DNA from: Halomonas smyrnensis AAD6
Lineage (GTDB): Bacteria; Pseudomonadota; Gammaproteobacteria; Pseudomonadales; Halomonadaceae
Length of the DNA stretch: 64,000 bases
Reading direction: 5' to 3'
NCBI RefSeq assembly: GCF_000265245.1
Contig: NZ_AJKS02000015.1
Location: 1 to 64,000 of the forward strand
A model generated the notes under the pieces. The model saw nothing but the letters and a program-made list of their open reading frames with translations. It made no database searches and was not told the DNA's origin. Every line of letters starts with the position of its first letter. The stretch's first letter is position 1. This document shows, in pieces, positions 29,293-38,042 of this stretch. The position numbers were made by a program, and so were the translations under genes.

Positions 29293-29739
29293 TCACGGCA
29301 GTTCGGGCAGGTCCATGGAATGGCCGTGGGCCAGGCCGTGATCGAGCCATTCGCCGAGGAAGCGGTTGAGCTGCAGCTTCTCGTCGGGCTGGTGCATGCG
29401 CGCGTTGGGATAGCGATAGCGGCCGTCGAAGTGGCGCTGGCGCTGGAAGTCGTTGACCTCGGCCATGCGCACGTCGTGATAGAGGTGCACGCGCATGCGC
29501 GGCGCCTCGAGCACGCCGTCGAGCACCCCGCGCTGGGACACCCGCACGATGCTGGTGTAGGGCGCTCGCTCGAGGAGCTCCAGGCACAGCGCGCCGACGC
29601 GGCGCCCATGGCTGACCAGCTCCACCTCGCGAGTCTCGCCGACCTCCATGTCGCCCAGCAGACGGGTCAGCCGCACGTAGTTGGCGGTGCACTCGCCCTG
29701 CAGGGTCTTCAGGTCAGTCACATAGGCGTTTCTCGACAC
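29293..29739 (-). CDS. yqiB: DUF1249 family protein YqiB
   Basis: A conserved 148-residue cytoplasmic protein of unknown function. Visible family features are NYVRLTRLLGDM, RAPYTSIVRVSQ, RMRVHLYHDVRMAEVNDFQRQRHF and YPNARMHQPDEKLQLNRFLGEWLDHG. The start is GTG with a strong GAGGAGG four bases upstream, directly after the nudF stop, so translation is probably coupled. Conserved linkage to nudF and cpdA suggests nucleotide signalling, but no activity can be read from the sequence. Confidence 0.9.
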   Translation of the reverse strand: MSRNAYVTDLKTLQGECTANYVRLTRLLGDMEVGETREVELVSHGRRVGALCLELLERAPYTSIVRVSQRGVLDGVLEAPRMRVHLYHDVRMAEVNDFQRQRHFDGRYRYPNARMHQPDEKLQLNRFLGEWLDHGLAHGHSMDLPELP

Positions 29740-29740
29740 G

Positions 29741-30388
29741 CTACCTCCTCGCTCGCAATGAGGCCCGCTCCGCCGCCAGCCAGTGGAAGGCGATCAGGCA
29801 CATGGCATTGTCGAGTCTTCCGGCCAGCATGAGTTCCCAGGCCCGGGGGAAGGGCATCACGTGCACGCGGATGTCCTCGTGCTCCTCGTCGAGGCCGTGA
29901 ATGCCGCCCAGGCCCTGGCTGTCGATCAGCCCGCAGAACAGCGTGACCCGCTCGTCGCAGGCCCCCGGGCTGGGGTAGTAGGTATGCAGCTCGATCAGCT
30001 CGCCCACCGGGCAGCCGGCCTCTTCCTCGGCCTCGCGGCGGGCGACGTCGGCGCGGCTCTCGCCGTGCTCGACCAACCCCGCCACGACTTCCAGCTTCCA
30101 GGGCGAGGCCGGATCGTCCAGGGCGCCGGCGCGGAACTGCTCCACCAGCGCCACGGCGTCCCGTTCCACATCGTAGAGCAGCACGCCCACGGCGTCATGC
30201 CGGCGATGCACCTCGCGCGTGACCGGCGCGCTCCAGCCGCCCTCGAACAGGCGGTGGCGCAGGTGCATCTCCTCGAGGCGGAAGAAGCCCTGATGCAGGC
30301 AGCGCCGCTCGATCATCTCCACGTCGCCGGCATCGAAGGGCGCGGCATCGAGCGCATCGGCGGCGTGCTGTGGATCCTGTTCCGACAT
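29741..30388 (-). CDS. nudF: ADP-ribose pyrophosphatase NudF
   Basis: Nudix hydrolase that splits ADP-ribose to AMP and ribose 5-phosphate. The 215-residue protein has the complete Nudix box GLVEHGESRADVARREAEEEAG, the substrate-binding WKLEVVAG segment and the C-terminal AMCLIAFHWLA region. GGAGAG precedes ATG; a frame 19 codons longer has no such support. First gene of the nudF-yqiB-cpdA set. Confidence 0.92.
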   Translation of the reverse strand: MSEQDPQHAADALDAAPFDAGDVEMIERRCLHQGFFRLEEMHLRHRLFEGGWSAPVTREVHRRHDAVGVLLYDVERDAVALVEQFRAGALDDPASPWKLEVVAGLVEHGESRADVARREAEEEAGCPVGELIELHTYYPSPGACDERVTLFCGLIDSQGLGGIHGLDEEHEDIRVHVMPFPRAWELMLAGRLDNAMCLIAFHWLAAERASLRARR

Positions 30389-30486
30389 GAACTCTCCGGT
30401 GATCGCGAAAGCGCCCATTATCCCGGTGCGACGGAATCCTGCCAAGCTCGCCGCTCGCCTCGCCCTTCATGCCGATAGGCGCCCGC

Positions 30487-31140
30487 CTACTCCTCGAGTC
30501 GAGCGACCATGGCCCTGGCCTCGTCGCGCAGCGCCGCATCGGAGGCCTCGCGCCCCTGGCGAGCCACCCCTTCGGCCGCCCGCCGGGCATGCGCCAGCGC
30601 CTCGGCGTCCCGCCCCTCGTCCTCGAGGAAGGCGGCGTAGTAGAGGTGGACGTCGATGCCGTCGGGGCGGATGGCCTCGGCGCGGCGGAACATGCGCTCG
30701 GCGGTCTCCTCGTCGCCGAAGGCCACCGGCCAGCCCGGGGCACGATCATAGAGCGCCCCCAGGGTCACGTAGGCCGAGCCCTGGAGCCCTCGAGGGGCCC
30801 GCTCGAGGGCCGATTCCAGCACCCGGCGCGCCTCCTTGGCCGCCCCCAGGGCGTCGAGGCCACCGCTCTCCCGGGCCAGGGAGGCCAGGATGATGCCGCG
30901 CCAGACGCTCGCCTCCGTGCTCTCGGGGTGAGACTCGGCCAGCGTCTTCGCCTCCGCGGCGAGGGACGCGAGGGCATCGACGCGACGCGCCTCCGGCATC
31001 GCGGTGGTGGTGTGCTCCCAGCGGCTGCGCAGCGAGAACAGCTCGTCCTGCGGGGCCTGGGCCTGAGCTTGGGCCTGGAACAGCGGGGCGAACACGAGCC
31101 CCATTCCGAGAACGAGAGTCGGCAGGCGGCGTGTGGACAT
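30487..31140 (-). CDS. Exported TPR-repeat protein of unknown function
   Basis: A 217-residue protein with a Sec signal peptide (hydrophobic LPTLVLGMGLVFAPLF, then AQAQAQA) and no lipobox Cys. The mature part is helical with TPR-like pairs (EASVWRGIILASLARES..., GSAYVTLGALYDRAPGWPVAFGDEETAERMFRRA, IDVHLYYAAFLEDEGRDAEALAHARRAAE). The GWP-FGD motif in the second repeat is reminiscent of periplasmic TPR proteins found in marine gammaproteobacteria. GAGGAAAG before ATG supports the start. It is divergent from greB by about 150 bases. The function is not known; protein-protein interaction is the general TPR role. Confidence 0.78.
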   Translation of the reverse strand: MSTRRLPTLVLGMGLVFAPLFQAQAQAQAPQDELFSLRSRWEHTTTAMPEARRVDALASLAAEAKTLAESHPESTEASVWRGIILASLARESGGLDALGAAKEARRVLESALERAPRGLQGSAYVTLGALYDRAPGWPVAFGDEETAERMFRRAEAIRPDGIDVHLYYAAFLEDEGRDAEALAHARRAAEGVARQGREASDAALRDEARAMVARLEE

Positions 31141-31290
31141 GGCGCTTTCCTCATGCGTTGTGATTGTGGTTGTCCGGATGACGCCATGAAAATGTAACGA
31201 ACGTTTGAATCAATCGCCAATCTAGCCTCGACTGCCTCCTCGCCTCACAATGGAAGCCTTTGCTTCGCATCCCACAGGAGGGCGCCGACG

Positions 31291-31824
31291 ATGAAAGGCC
31301 GCAACATGACCCGCTGGCGCGATCCCGCCAAGGACCCGCGCCAGGAACCCAAGAGCAACCTGATCACCGCCGAGGGCGCCGATCGCCTGCGCGGCATCCT
31401 CGACCACCTGTCGCGGGTCAAGCGCCCCGCCCTCTCGACCAAGGTCGGCGAGGCCGCCGCCCTGGGCGATCGCAGCGAGAACGCCGACTACACCTACAAC
31501 AAGAAGGAGCTGAACCGGGTGATCGCCCGGATCCGCTACCTGACCAAGCGCCTCGACGAACTGCAGGTGGTGGACCGGCTGCCCGAGGACACCGACCGGG
31601 TATTCTTCGGCGCCTTCGTGACCCTGGAAGACGAACACGGCGAGGAGATGCGCCTGCGCATCGTCGGCCACGACGAGACCGACACCGGCAAGCACTGGAT
31701 CAGCGTCGACGCGCCGCTGGCCAAGGCCCTGCTCGGGCGCCCGCTGGACGACGAGGTGACGGTGGCCGCACCGGGCGGCGAGACCACCTATATCATCACC
31801 GAGATCGACTATCGCCGGCCCTGA
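31291..31824 (+). CDS. greB: Transcription elongation factor GreB
   Basis: Binds the RNA polymerase secondary channel and stimulates cleavage of backtracked transcripts. The 177-residue protein has an N-terminal coiled coil with the acidic tip GDRSENADYTYNKKELNRV (Asp and Glu at the tip) and a C-terminal FKBP-like domain (VFFGAFVTLED..., TYIITEIDY). The start MKGRNMTRW has GGAGGG seven bases upstream; ATG six codons later is an alternative. Nothing else shares its strand nearby, so it is probably monocistronic. Confidence 0.94.
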   Translation: MKGRNMTRWRDPAKDPRQEPKSNLITAEGADRLRGILDHLSRVKRPALSTKVGEAAALGDRSENADYTYNKKELNRVIARIRYLTKRLDELQVVDRLPEDTDRVFFGAFVTLEDEHGEEMRLRIVGHDETDTGKHWISVDAPLAKALLGRPLDDEVTVAAPGGETTYIITEIDYRRP

Positions 31825-32119
31825 GCGGCCTCCCTCCCGCGTCACCGGTGAGCGATGTCGCGGCGATACGCGCGATGGCGACAGCAACAAAACCTTTGAT
31901 ATCAGTCACCTGAACGAAGAATGAACGACAGACCGTCGCCGGGGGCCAACGCTTACGGTCACCACGGGACCATGCAGGCTCGCCACGTGCCGGCACAGAT
32001 CGAGCCAAGTGACTGTTATGGCGGGAAATATCATACCGATGGCATGGCGCTGGCTTGAGAGAAGGCAGACGAGCCCATCGGCTCGTGGTACGCCAAGCAC
32101 GCATCCCAGGAGGAATCCC
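31825..32119. other. Intergenic leader between greB and EF-hand gene
   Basis: These 295 bases show no supported gene. They include an AACAAAACCTTTGATATC stretch near 31885 and a small hairpin ACGAGCC-CATC-GGCTCGT (32069-32086) about 35 bases before the EF-hand start. No confident promoter or terminator could be called. Confidence 0.5.
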
Positions 32120-32539
32120 ATGAAGACGCTGCTGAAGACGACCCTGCTTCCCCTCGCCCTGCTCGGCGCCGGTGCCGCCATCGCCAACCCGCCGTCCTTC
32201 GACCGGCTGGACCTCAACGGCGACGATATCCTGAGCGCCGAGGAGGCCCTCGTCGTGGACGGCATCGACCTCGAGAGCGCCGACACCAACGGCGACGGCT
32301 CCCTCAGCCGCGAAGAGTTCGAGGCCGCGCGTCAGACGCTGCCCGGCGGCGCCGAGGGCGGCATGAGCGGTTCCGGCGAGATGGGCGGCTCGGCCGGCAT
32401 GGGCACCGGCGGCATGGGCGGTTCCGGCAACATGTCCGGCTCGGGTGACATGAGCGGTGCCGGGAACATGAGCGGCACCGGCGAGATGGGGGGCTCCACG
32501 GACATGAACAGCCACGGCGGCCAGACCACCGCCCAGTAA
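32120..32539 (+). CDS. Exported EF-hand protein with Met/Gly hexad-repeat tail
   Basis: A 139-residue protein with a signal peptide (cleavage near AIA-N, residue 22). Two EF-hand loops follow: D31-LNGDDILSAE-E42 and D55-TNGDGSLSRE-E66. The tail from about residue 80 is almost only Gly, Ser and Met with scattered Asp, Glu and Asn; methionines fall at 82, 88, 94, 99, 105, 111, 117, 123 and 129, every six residues with one slip. AGGAGGA sits six bases before ATG. Calcium binding is likely from the loops; the tail may bind metal or be disordered. It ends at a very strong terminator. Confidence 0.85.
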   Translation: MKTLLKTTLLPLALLGAGAAIANPPSFDRLDLNGDDILSAEEALVVDGIDLESADTNGDGSLSREEFEAARQTLPGGAEGGMSGSGEMGGSAGMGTGGMGGSGNMSGSGDMSGAGNMSGTGEMGGSTDMNSHGGQTTAQ

Positions 32540-32565
32540 GCCCTCACCCGGCCATCGGGCCCGCT

Positions 32566-32605
32566 CGACCCAGGCCCGCCGGGGACGCCCGGCGGGCCTG
32601 GGTCG
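32566..32605. terminator. Strong bidirectional terminator, EF-hand gene and rsmC
   Basis: A perfect 18-bp GC-rich stem (32566-32583 with 32588-32605) and a GACG loop between convergent genes. There is no uridine tract, so it could also act as an mRNA 3' stabiliser. Confidence 0.75.
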
Positions 32606-32626
32606 CATCGTTCGTGAGCGCGTCGC

Positions 32627-33643
32627 TCATGACGTTCGCCCGGCCTGGACGCGGGCCGAATAGACTCGGAAACGTCGATCGTCGGCCAGCACCTCGAAGC
32701 CGCCGAAGGCCCGCTCCAGCAGCTCGGGATACGGCAGGAAGGCGTTGGCCACCAGCACCAGCCGCCCGCCCGGGCGCAGGTGCTTCGGCGCCTCGGTGAT
32801 CAGCCGCCCCGCGGGGCCGTAGTCGATGGCCCGCTCCTGATGGAAGGGCGGGTTACTGACGATGGCATCGAAGCGTCGGGCGCCGAGGCCGTCGAAGACA
32901 TCGCCGGCCAGCACCTCGCCGTCGAGGCCATTGGCGGCCAGGGTGCGCCGGGTGGCCTCGACGGCGAAGCCGTTGACGTCGACGGCGGTCACGCCATGGC
33001 CGCGGTGCGCCAGCCAGGCGGCGAGGATGCCGTCGCCGCAACCCAGGTCCAGCACTTCCCCCGTCGCCGGCAACGCCTCGGGCAGCCGCTCGAGCAGCAA
33101 CCGGGTGCCGTCGTCCAGCTTGCCGTGACCGAACACGCCCGGATGGCTGGCCAGGGTCAGGCGTTCGCGGCCGAGCTCCGCCTCGAACGAGGTCCAGGCC
33201 GCGTCGGGGTCGAGGGCGACACGGTCGAGGCTCGAGGCGAACAGGGTGCAGCGCCGCGCGCTGTCGACCTTGCGGCACCCGAGGCCCAGCGCCGCCAGCA
33301 CCTTGAGCACCCGCTTGATGCCGCCCTGATTCTCGCCCACCACCTGCAGCGGCGTGCCTGCCGGCAGCCGCGCGCACAGCCACAGCAGCCACCATTCGCC
33401 CAGGGCGTGGGCCTTGGGCCAGAACAGCACCACGCCGGGCGGCGCCGGGGTATCGTCGTCGAAGGGCGAGAGCGCCGGCCGGCCGCGCCGGCGCCAGGCC
33501 GTCAGCACCGCCTGGTCGGCGGCCAGCAGCACGCCCTCGCCGCCCTCCAGCCAGGCATCGCGGGGCGGCGCCACCCACAGCCAGCCGCGATAGTCGGCGT
33601 CCTGGCGCTGCAGCAGCTGGCAGACGGGGGTCTCGGCATTCAT
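32627..33643 (-). CDS. rsmC: 16S rRNA (guanine1207-N2)-methyltransferase RsmC
   Basis: Methylates G1207 of 16S rRNA on 30S subunits. The 338-residue protein has the duplicated two-domain build: the N-terminal non-catalytic domain retains VVGENQGGIKRV and KVDSARRC, almost as in E. coli, and the C-terminal Rossmann domain has VLDLGCGDGILAAW and the amino-methylase motif SNPPFH. VANAFLPYP near the end is also shared. GAGGAG precedes the chosen ATG. The ATG overlaps the cmoM stop by four bases, so the two rRNA/tRNA methyltransferases are coupled. Confidence 0.92.
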   Translation of the reverse strand: MNAETPVCQLLQRQDADYRGWLWVAPPRDAWLEGGEGVLLAADQAVLTAWRRRGRPALSPFDDDTPAPPGVVLFWPKAHALGEWWLLWLCARLPAGTPLQVVGENQGGIKRVLKVLAALGLGCRKVDSARRCTLFASSLDRVALDPDAAWTSFEAELGRERLTLASHPGVFGHGKLDDGTRLLLERLPEALPATGEVLDLGCGDGILAAWLAHRGHGVTAVDVNGFAVEATRRTLAANGLDGEVLAGDVFDGLGARRFDAIVSNPPFHQERAIDYGPAGRLITEAPKHLRPGGRLVLVANAFLPYPELLERAFGGFEVLADDRRFRVYSARVQAGRTS

Positions 33644-34437
33644 CGCACGGGCTCCTCGGGGCGAATCAGGGTGTAGAGCAGGTAGCGGCCCAGCCGCCAG
33701 TGGGGATCGACGCGGCAGTACTGCCACTCCAGCGCCAGCAGATCGCGGCGCTCGGCCTCGGTCTGGGGCGGCTGGCGAAGGTAGTCATGGAAGACGCGCA
33801 CGCCGGCCGTGGCGCGCACCTCGAGCCCCATCTCGGCGGCCCAGGCCACGACCTGATCATGGGTCAGCGGCGAGATCGGCGTCAGGCGCTTGCGCTGGCC
33901 CTTGCCCTCCAGCCGGTCGGCCAGGGCCTTCTCGAGGTTGCCCTTGAACACGTTGGACAGCCTGAGCGCATCGCGATTGAAGACCATCAGCGACAGCTGG
34001 CCGCCGGGGGCCAGCAGCCCGGCCAGGGTAGCCAGCGCCGCCCGCGGATCGCCCAGCCATTCGAGCACCGCGTGGCAGGTGATCAATGGCCAGGGGCCGG
34101 GAGCCGCCTCGGGCAGCGACTGCAGCGGTGCCTCCATGAAACACACCGGATGGTCGGCCAGCGCCTGCCGGGCGCGCTCGCGCATCTCGTCGGCGGGCTC
34201 GCACAGGGTGACGGCATGGCCGCGCTCGACGAGCCAGCCGGCCAGTTGACCGAGTCCGCCGCCGACCTCAAGCGCCGGCTGGCCGTGCAGGTCGAGCATC
34301 TCGGGCAGCAGGCGGTCGAGCAGCGCCAGGCGCAGCTCGCCGCGCAGGCCCCCGTAGAGGCTGGCGGCGAACTTGTCGGCCAGGCCATCGAAGTGGCGGT
34401 CTCCCGCCGGGGAAAGAAAGGAGGACGGCTCGGGCAT
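33640..34437 (-). CDS. cmoM: tRNA 5-carboxymethoxyuridine methyltransferase CmoM (SmtA-like)
   Basis: Methylates cmo5U34 to the methyl ester mcmo5U in some tRNAs. The 265-residue SAM methyltransferase matches E. coli CmoM in FDGLADKFAASLYGG, LEVGGGLGQLAGWLVERGH, CHAVLEWLGDPRAAL, LSLMVFNRDALRLSN, GVRVFHDYL and YCRVDPHWRLGRY. With CmoA and CmoB encoded about 10 kb away, the late part of the pathway is present in this window. The start is the only reasonable ATG; the ribosome site is weak. Confidence 0.9.
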   Translation of the reverse strand: MPEPSSFLSPAGDRHFDGLADKFAASLYGGLRGELRLALLDRLLPEMLDLHGQPALEVGGGLGQLAGWLVERGHAVTLCEPADEMRERARQALADHPVCFMEAPLQSLPEAAPGPWPLITCHAVLEWLGDPRAALATLAGLLAPGGQLSLMVFNRDALRLSNVFKGNLEKALADRLEGKGQRKRLTPISPLTHDQVVAWAAEMGLEVRATAGVRVFHDYLRQPPQTEAERRDLLALEWQYCRVDPHWRLGRYLLYTLIRPEEPVR

Positions 34438-34508
34438 GCCACTTCATCCGCATCGGTGATGACGGCATTCTACCCGGGAAGGCGCCGCCACGGCACCGCC
34501 GTGACGGG

Positions 34509-34537
34509 TTTATCTTGCCAGCTCAGGCGCTTATACT
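34509..34537 (+). promoter_or_regulatory. Candidate tRNA-Arg promoter
   Basis: TATACT (34532-34537) is a good -10, with a weak TTTATC (34509-34514) 17 bases upstream and a GC-rich discriminator (AGCGCTCG) typical of stable RNA promoters just before the tRNA. Confidence 0.5.
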
Positions 34538-34549
34538 AGCGCTCGTTTC

Positions 34550-34626
34550 GCCCCTATAGCTCAGCTGGATAGAGCGTCCCCCTCCTAAGGGGAAGGTCTC
34601 AGGTTCGAATCCTGATGGGGGCGCCA
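34550..34626 (+). tRNA. tRNA-Arg (anticodon CCU)
   Basis: A 77-nt cloverleaf with encoded CCA. The acceptor GCCCCTA pairs with TGGGGGC (one G-T pair); the D arm is TAGCTCAGCTGGATAGAGC; the anticodon stem TCCCC/GGGGA encloses loop CTCCTAA with anticodon CCT; the T arm is TCAGG-TTCGAAT-CCTGA and the discriminator is G. It reads the AGG codon, which is rare in this GC-rich genome. No integrase gene or duplicated tRNA 3' end is seen next to it, so it does not look like an occupied attachment site. Confidence 0.97.
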
Positions 34627-34770
34627 CGCCCTTCCCCCCTGCCTTATCTCTCGATGCCCCGCTATCGACAGGACGCCTGTCCTGCTCGCGGGTGAAGCCG
34701 CGCGTTTATCGGCAGCCACGTCGATGGTCCCGACCGCCGACGCCGCAGCGCCGACGGCCGGCAAGGCGAC

Positions 34771-35898
34771 TCAGCCCTCGCTGCCCAGACGGTCGTGGCC
34801 GTTGTCGAGGAACGGATAGTCGGTATAGCCCTCGGCCCCGCCGCCATAGAAGGTCTCCGGATTCGGCTCGTTCCAGGCCGCCCCGGTGCGGATGCGCTCG
34901 ACCAGATCGGGGTTGGAGATATAGGGCCGACCGATGGCCACGGCATCGGCGATGCCCGCCTCGATCAGGCGCTCGGCACGCTCGGCGTCGTAGTGGCCGC
35001 AGAAGATCAGGCTGCCGGCGAAGCGCTCGCGCATGCTGCGGCGGAAGTCGTCGGTGAACTGGATCTCGCCGCCGGCCCAGTCGGGCTCGTTGAGATGCAG
35101 GTAGGCGATGCCGCGCGCGGACAGCTGCTCGGCCAGATAGTGCGCCATGGCCTCGGACTCGTCATCGGTGAGGCCGAACAGCTCGATGAAGGGCGTCAGC
35201 CGCACGCCGACACGCTGCGGCCCGACCTCCTCGGCGACGGCATCGATGACCTCCAGCGGGAAGCGCGCCCGGTTCTCGAGCGAGCCGCCGTAGCGGTCGG
35301 TGCGATGGTTGGTGCCGGTGGCCAGGAACTGGTTGAGCAGGTAGGCGTTGGCCGCATGCACCTCGACCATATCGAAGCCGGCGCGATCGGCGCGCTTGGC
35401 CGCCTGGCGATAGTCCTCGACGATGCCCGGCAGCTCGTCGGTCTCGAGCGCACGGGGCTTGCTGGTGGGATGGCGGCCGGCGCTGCCGTCCGGGAACTCG
35501 ACGAAGCACTGCGCGCCTTCCGCGTCCATCGCGCTGGGCGCCACCGGGGCCTGACCGTCCGGCTGCACCCATTCATGAGAGACGCGGCCGACGTGCCACA
35601 GCTGCAGCGCGATGCGCCCGCCCTTGGCGTGGACCGCCTGGACGACGCCCTTCCAGCCGGCCTCCTGCTCGTCGGTCCAGATGCCCGGCGTATAGACGTA
35701 GCCGCGCGCGGTGGGCGAGATGTTGGTCGCCTCGCTGATGATCATGCCGGCACCGGCCCGCTGGCCATAGTAGGCCTGCTGCGCCTCGCCGGGCACGCTG
35801 TCCGGCGTGCGGGCGCGGGTCAACGGCGCCATGAGAATTCGGTTGGGCAGCGTCAGTTCGCCGAGGCGAAACGGGGTCAACAGGGTATCGACGGACAT
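34771..35898 (-). CDS. nemA: Old Yellow Enzyme family ene-reductase (NemA-like)
   Basis: FMN-dependent NAD(P)H oxidoreductase that reduces activated C=C bonds and electrophiles such as N-ethylmaleimide or nitroesters. The 375-residue TIM barrel has the FMN motif PNRILMAPLTRART, the substrate-binding pair in VEVHAANAYLLNQF (His and Asn), the RTDRYGGSLENRARF signature and VAIGRPYISNPDL at the phosphate site. AAGGAG lies seven bases before ATG. It is monocistronic, and no NemR-like repressor is adjacent, unlike E. coli. The physiological substrate is unknown. Confidence 0.9.
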   Translation of the reverse strand: MSVDTLLTPFRLGELTLPNRILMAPLTRARTPDSVPGEAQQAYYGQRAGAGMIISEATNISPTARGYVYTPGIWTDEQEAGWKGVVQAVHAKGGRIALQLWHVGRVSHEWVQPDGQAPVAPSAMDAEGAQCFVEFPDGSAGRHPTSKPRALETDELPGIVEDYRQAAKRADRAGFDMVEVHAANAYLLNQFLATGTNHRTDRYGGSLENRARFPLEVIDAVAEEVGPQRVGVRLTPFIELFGLTDDESEAMAHYLAEQLSARGIAYLHLNEPDWAGGEIQFTDDFRRSMRERFAGSLIFCGHYDAERAERLIEAGIADAVAIGRPYISNPDLVERIRTGAAWNEPNPETFYGGGAEGYTDYPFLDNGHDRLGSEG

Positions 35899-36035
35899 GT
35901 CGCGTCTCCTTGCACAGCATCGGTTGAGCGGCATCGCGACGCCGGGAGCCTACGGACACCCCTTGGCGCGCGTCGCGATTTGCCAGGGATATGGAGACGA
36001 CGAGCCGATCGCACAACCCCTTCACACGCTTATTT

Positions 36036-38042
36036 TTACTTCAGCAACGAACCGTCATCCGATGCCTCATGGCAGACCACGGCGCGGTTGCGACCTGCTC
36101 GCTTGGCACGATAGCTGGCGGCATCGGCGCGTTCGATCACGGCGGCGATGCGCTGGTCGCCCTCGCGCAAGCTGGTCAGTCCCAGGCTCAGCGTGACCCG
36201 ATACGTTCGGCCTTCGTGTTGAACGTCGACGCGTCCCACGGCATCGACCAGGGCCCGGGCGATCTTCTCGGCGTGCTGCGGCGTACAGCTGGGCAGCAGC
36301 ACCGCGAACTCGTCGCCGCCCTGGCGCGCCACGTGATCGCTGCCGCGCACCTCCCGGTCGATCACCCGGGCAATACGCCTCAGCATCTCGTCGCCGAGGG
36401 CATGCCCCCCCTCGTCGTTGATCGGCTTGAAATGATCCAGATCGAACAGGATCAGCGAGGACGGCGTGCCCGTCTTGCGCCAGTCGACCAGCGCCTCCTC
36501 GAGGCGGCGCTCGAAGCCGCGACGATTGAGCAGCCCCGTCAGCGGATCGTGTTCGGCCTCCCACTGGCGCATCGCCTCCTCCTCGCGCCGCGCGGTGATG
36601 TCCTTCACCGTGCCGACGAAGCCCAGCGCCTCGCCCCCGTCGGCCACCGGCCCCGCATGCACCTCGAGCCACAGCAGCTCACCGCCCTGCCGGCAATAGC
36701 GGAACTGCTGCTTGAGGCCCTCGCCACTCGCCATGTGATACCGCCAGAGCTCCAGCAGGGTATCCCGGTCATCGGGATGAACGTATGCCGCCCATTCCCT
36801 CCTGGCGTCATCGACCCGCGAGAAGCCGGTCAGCTCGATCAACACCGGATTCATGTACGTCATGTTGCCCGCCGTGTCGGTCACGAACATGCCGACGGGC
36901 GAGCTGGCCAGCACCGCGTCGAGGAAGGCCTGTCGCTGCTGCAGGCTGATCAGCGCCTGACTGCGCTCCACCTCGACGCGGTTGAACGTGTCCGCCACCT
37001 GCTGAAGCTCGTGCATCCGGGTCTTCAGCGTCACCCGCTTGCGCAGCCCACGGCCGACCTGCTCGATCTGCCGCTCGAGGCGCATGAGCGGCCTAAGCGT
37101 CAGCCACAGCACCCAGCCGATCATCGGCAGCAGCAGGCAGGCGACCGGCAGGAACCACCACCCCAGGCGCTGCAACCAGCCCGCCAGCGGCGCCATGACC
37201 TGATCGCGGGGCAGCGTCACGCTGACGATCCAGTTGGCCGGCCAGATCTGGCGATAGGCCCGGTAGCCGATGCCGTGATCGGGCAAGGGCTCACGCACCT
37301 CGCCCTCCCAGCCGAGCAGGGCCAGGGCCCGCGCGTCGCTCCGCTCGTCCTCCGGCACCGTGCGCAGCACCTGATCGTCCTCCGGGTGATAGAGATAGGT
37401 GCCGCCAACGCTCATCACGCTGGCATAGCCCTGGTCGCCCAGTCTCAGGCGATCCAGGCGCCGGAAGAGGCGATCGCCGTTCAGATGGATGGCACCCCCG
37501 ACCACCCCCATGAAGCGCCCCTGCACATCCAGCCGCGGCACCGTGAACATGACCATCGGGATTTCGCTCATGAACGATACGAAGGGTTCGCTGACGTAGG
37601 GCTGACGGAAATCGCGCACCTGCCGGAAGTAGTCGCGGTATGACAGGTCGACGCCCTGCGTGCCTGTCATTTCCGGCCATACCGCCATCACGCGGCCGTC
37701 GGCTCCCATGACGACGAGCCGATCGAACCACTCCAGCAGGGCAGCGTTGCGATGGAGTTGATCCTGGACGGTGGCCGCGCCATGTCCGTCATCGAGCTCG
37801 GCGCCCAGACGCTCCAGGGCACCGAGGCGCGACTGCGCCTGGTTCGTCAGGTCGTCGGCGATCAGCCGTGCCTCATAGCGCAGATGCGTGTTGTTGGAGG
37901 ACTCCAGCAAGTCATCGCCGGTTCGCCAGCCGAACAGGAGCAGCAGGGCCATCACCACGATCCAGGTAGCCACCAACCCCAGCATCAGGCGCCCCTTCAG
38001 CGACTGGGCGTGACGCCGGTAGGACGAGAATGGATACGGCAC
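36036..38042 (-). CDS. Membrane diguanylate cyclase with Cache sensor, HAMP, PAS and GGDEF
   Basis: Predicted cyclic-di-GMP synthase of 668 residues. TM1 is about 16-38, followed by a periplasmic Cache-type sensor (about 45-290, with YRDYFRQVRDFRQPYVSEPF and VMFTVPRLD); TM2 is about 294-316. A HAMP-like linker (317-370) leads to PAS (about 373-487, with a PAC motif ending VGTVKDITARREEE) and GGDEF (about 495-660). The active loop is intact: GGDEF at 575-579. R566-G-S-D569 is a complete inhibitory RxxD site five residues before it, so product inhibition is expected. There is no EAL or HD-GYP domain. The ligand of the Cache domain cannot be deduced; Orn in this window would finish degradation of the product. 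Confidence 0.93.
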   Translation of the reverse strand: MPYPFSSYRRHAQSLKGRLMLGLVATWIVVMALLLLFGWRTGDDLLESSNNTHLRYEARLIADDLTNQAQSRLGALERLGAELDDGHGAATVQDQLHRNAALLEWFDRLVVMGADGRVMAVWPEMTGTQGVDLSYRDYFRQVRDFRQPYVSEPFVSFMSEIPMVMFTVPRLDVQGRFMGVVGGAIHLNGDRLFRRLDRLRLGDQGYASVMSVGGTYLYHPEDDQVLRTVPEDERSDARALALLGWEGEVREPLPDHGIGYRAYRQIWPANWIVSVTLPRDQVMAPLAGWLQRLGWWFLPVACLLLPMIGWVLWLTLRPLMRLERQIEQVGRGLRKRVTLKTRMHELQQVADTFNRVEVERSQALISLQQRQAFLDAVLASSPVGMFVTDTAGNMTYMNPVLIELTGFSRVDDARREWAAYVHPDDRDTLLELWRYHMASGEGLKQQFRYCRQGGELLWLEVHAGPVADGGEALGFVGTVKDITARREEEAMRQWEAEHDPLTGLLNRRGFERRLEEALVDWRKTGTPSSLILFDLDHFKPINDEGGHALGDEMLRRIARVIDREVRGSDHVARQGGDEFAVLLPSCTPQHAEKIARALVDAVGRVDVQHEGRTYRVTLSLGLTSLREGDQRIAAVIERADAASYRAKRAGRNRAVVCHEASDDGSLLK

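Noticed and set aside
34550-34626. tRNA-Arg(CCU) as the attachment site of an integrated element
   Set aside because: No integrase, no repeated tRNA 3' end within the flanks and no change in gene content; neighbours are core genes.
34670-34683. AGGAC-GCCT-GTCCT hairpin after the tRNA as terminator
   Set aside because: Only a 5-bp stem with no uridine tract; too weak to call.
36036-38042. Diguanylate cyclase as a dual GGDEF-EAL enzyme
   Set aside because: The protein ends about 80 residues after GGDEF; no EAL or HD-GYP motif is present in any frame downstream.
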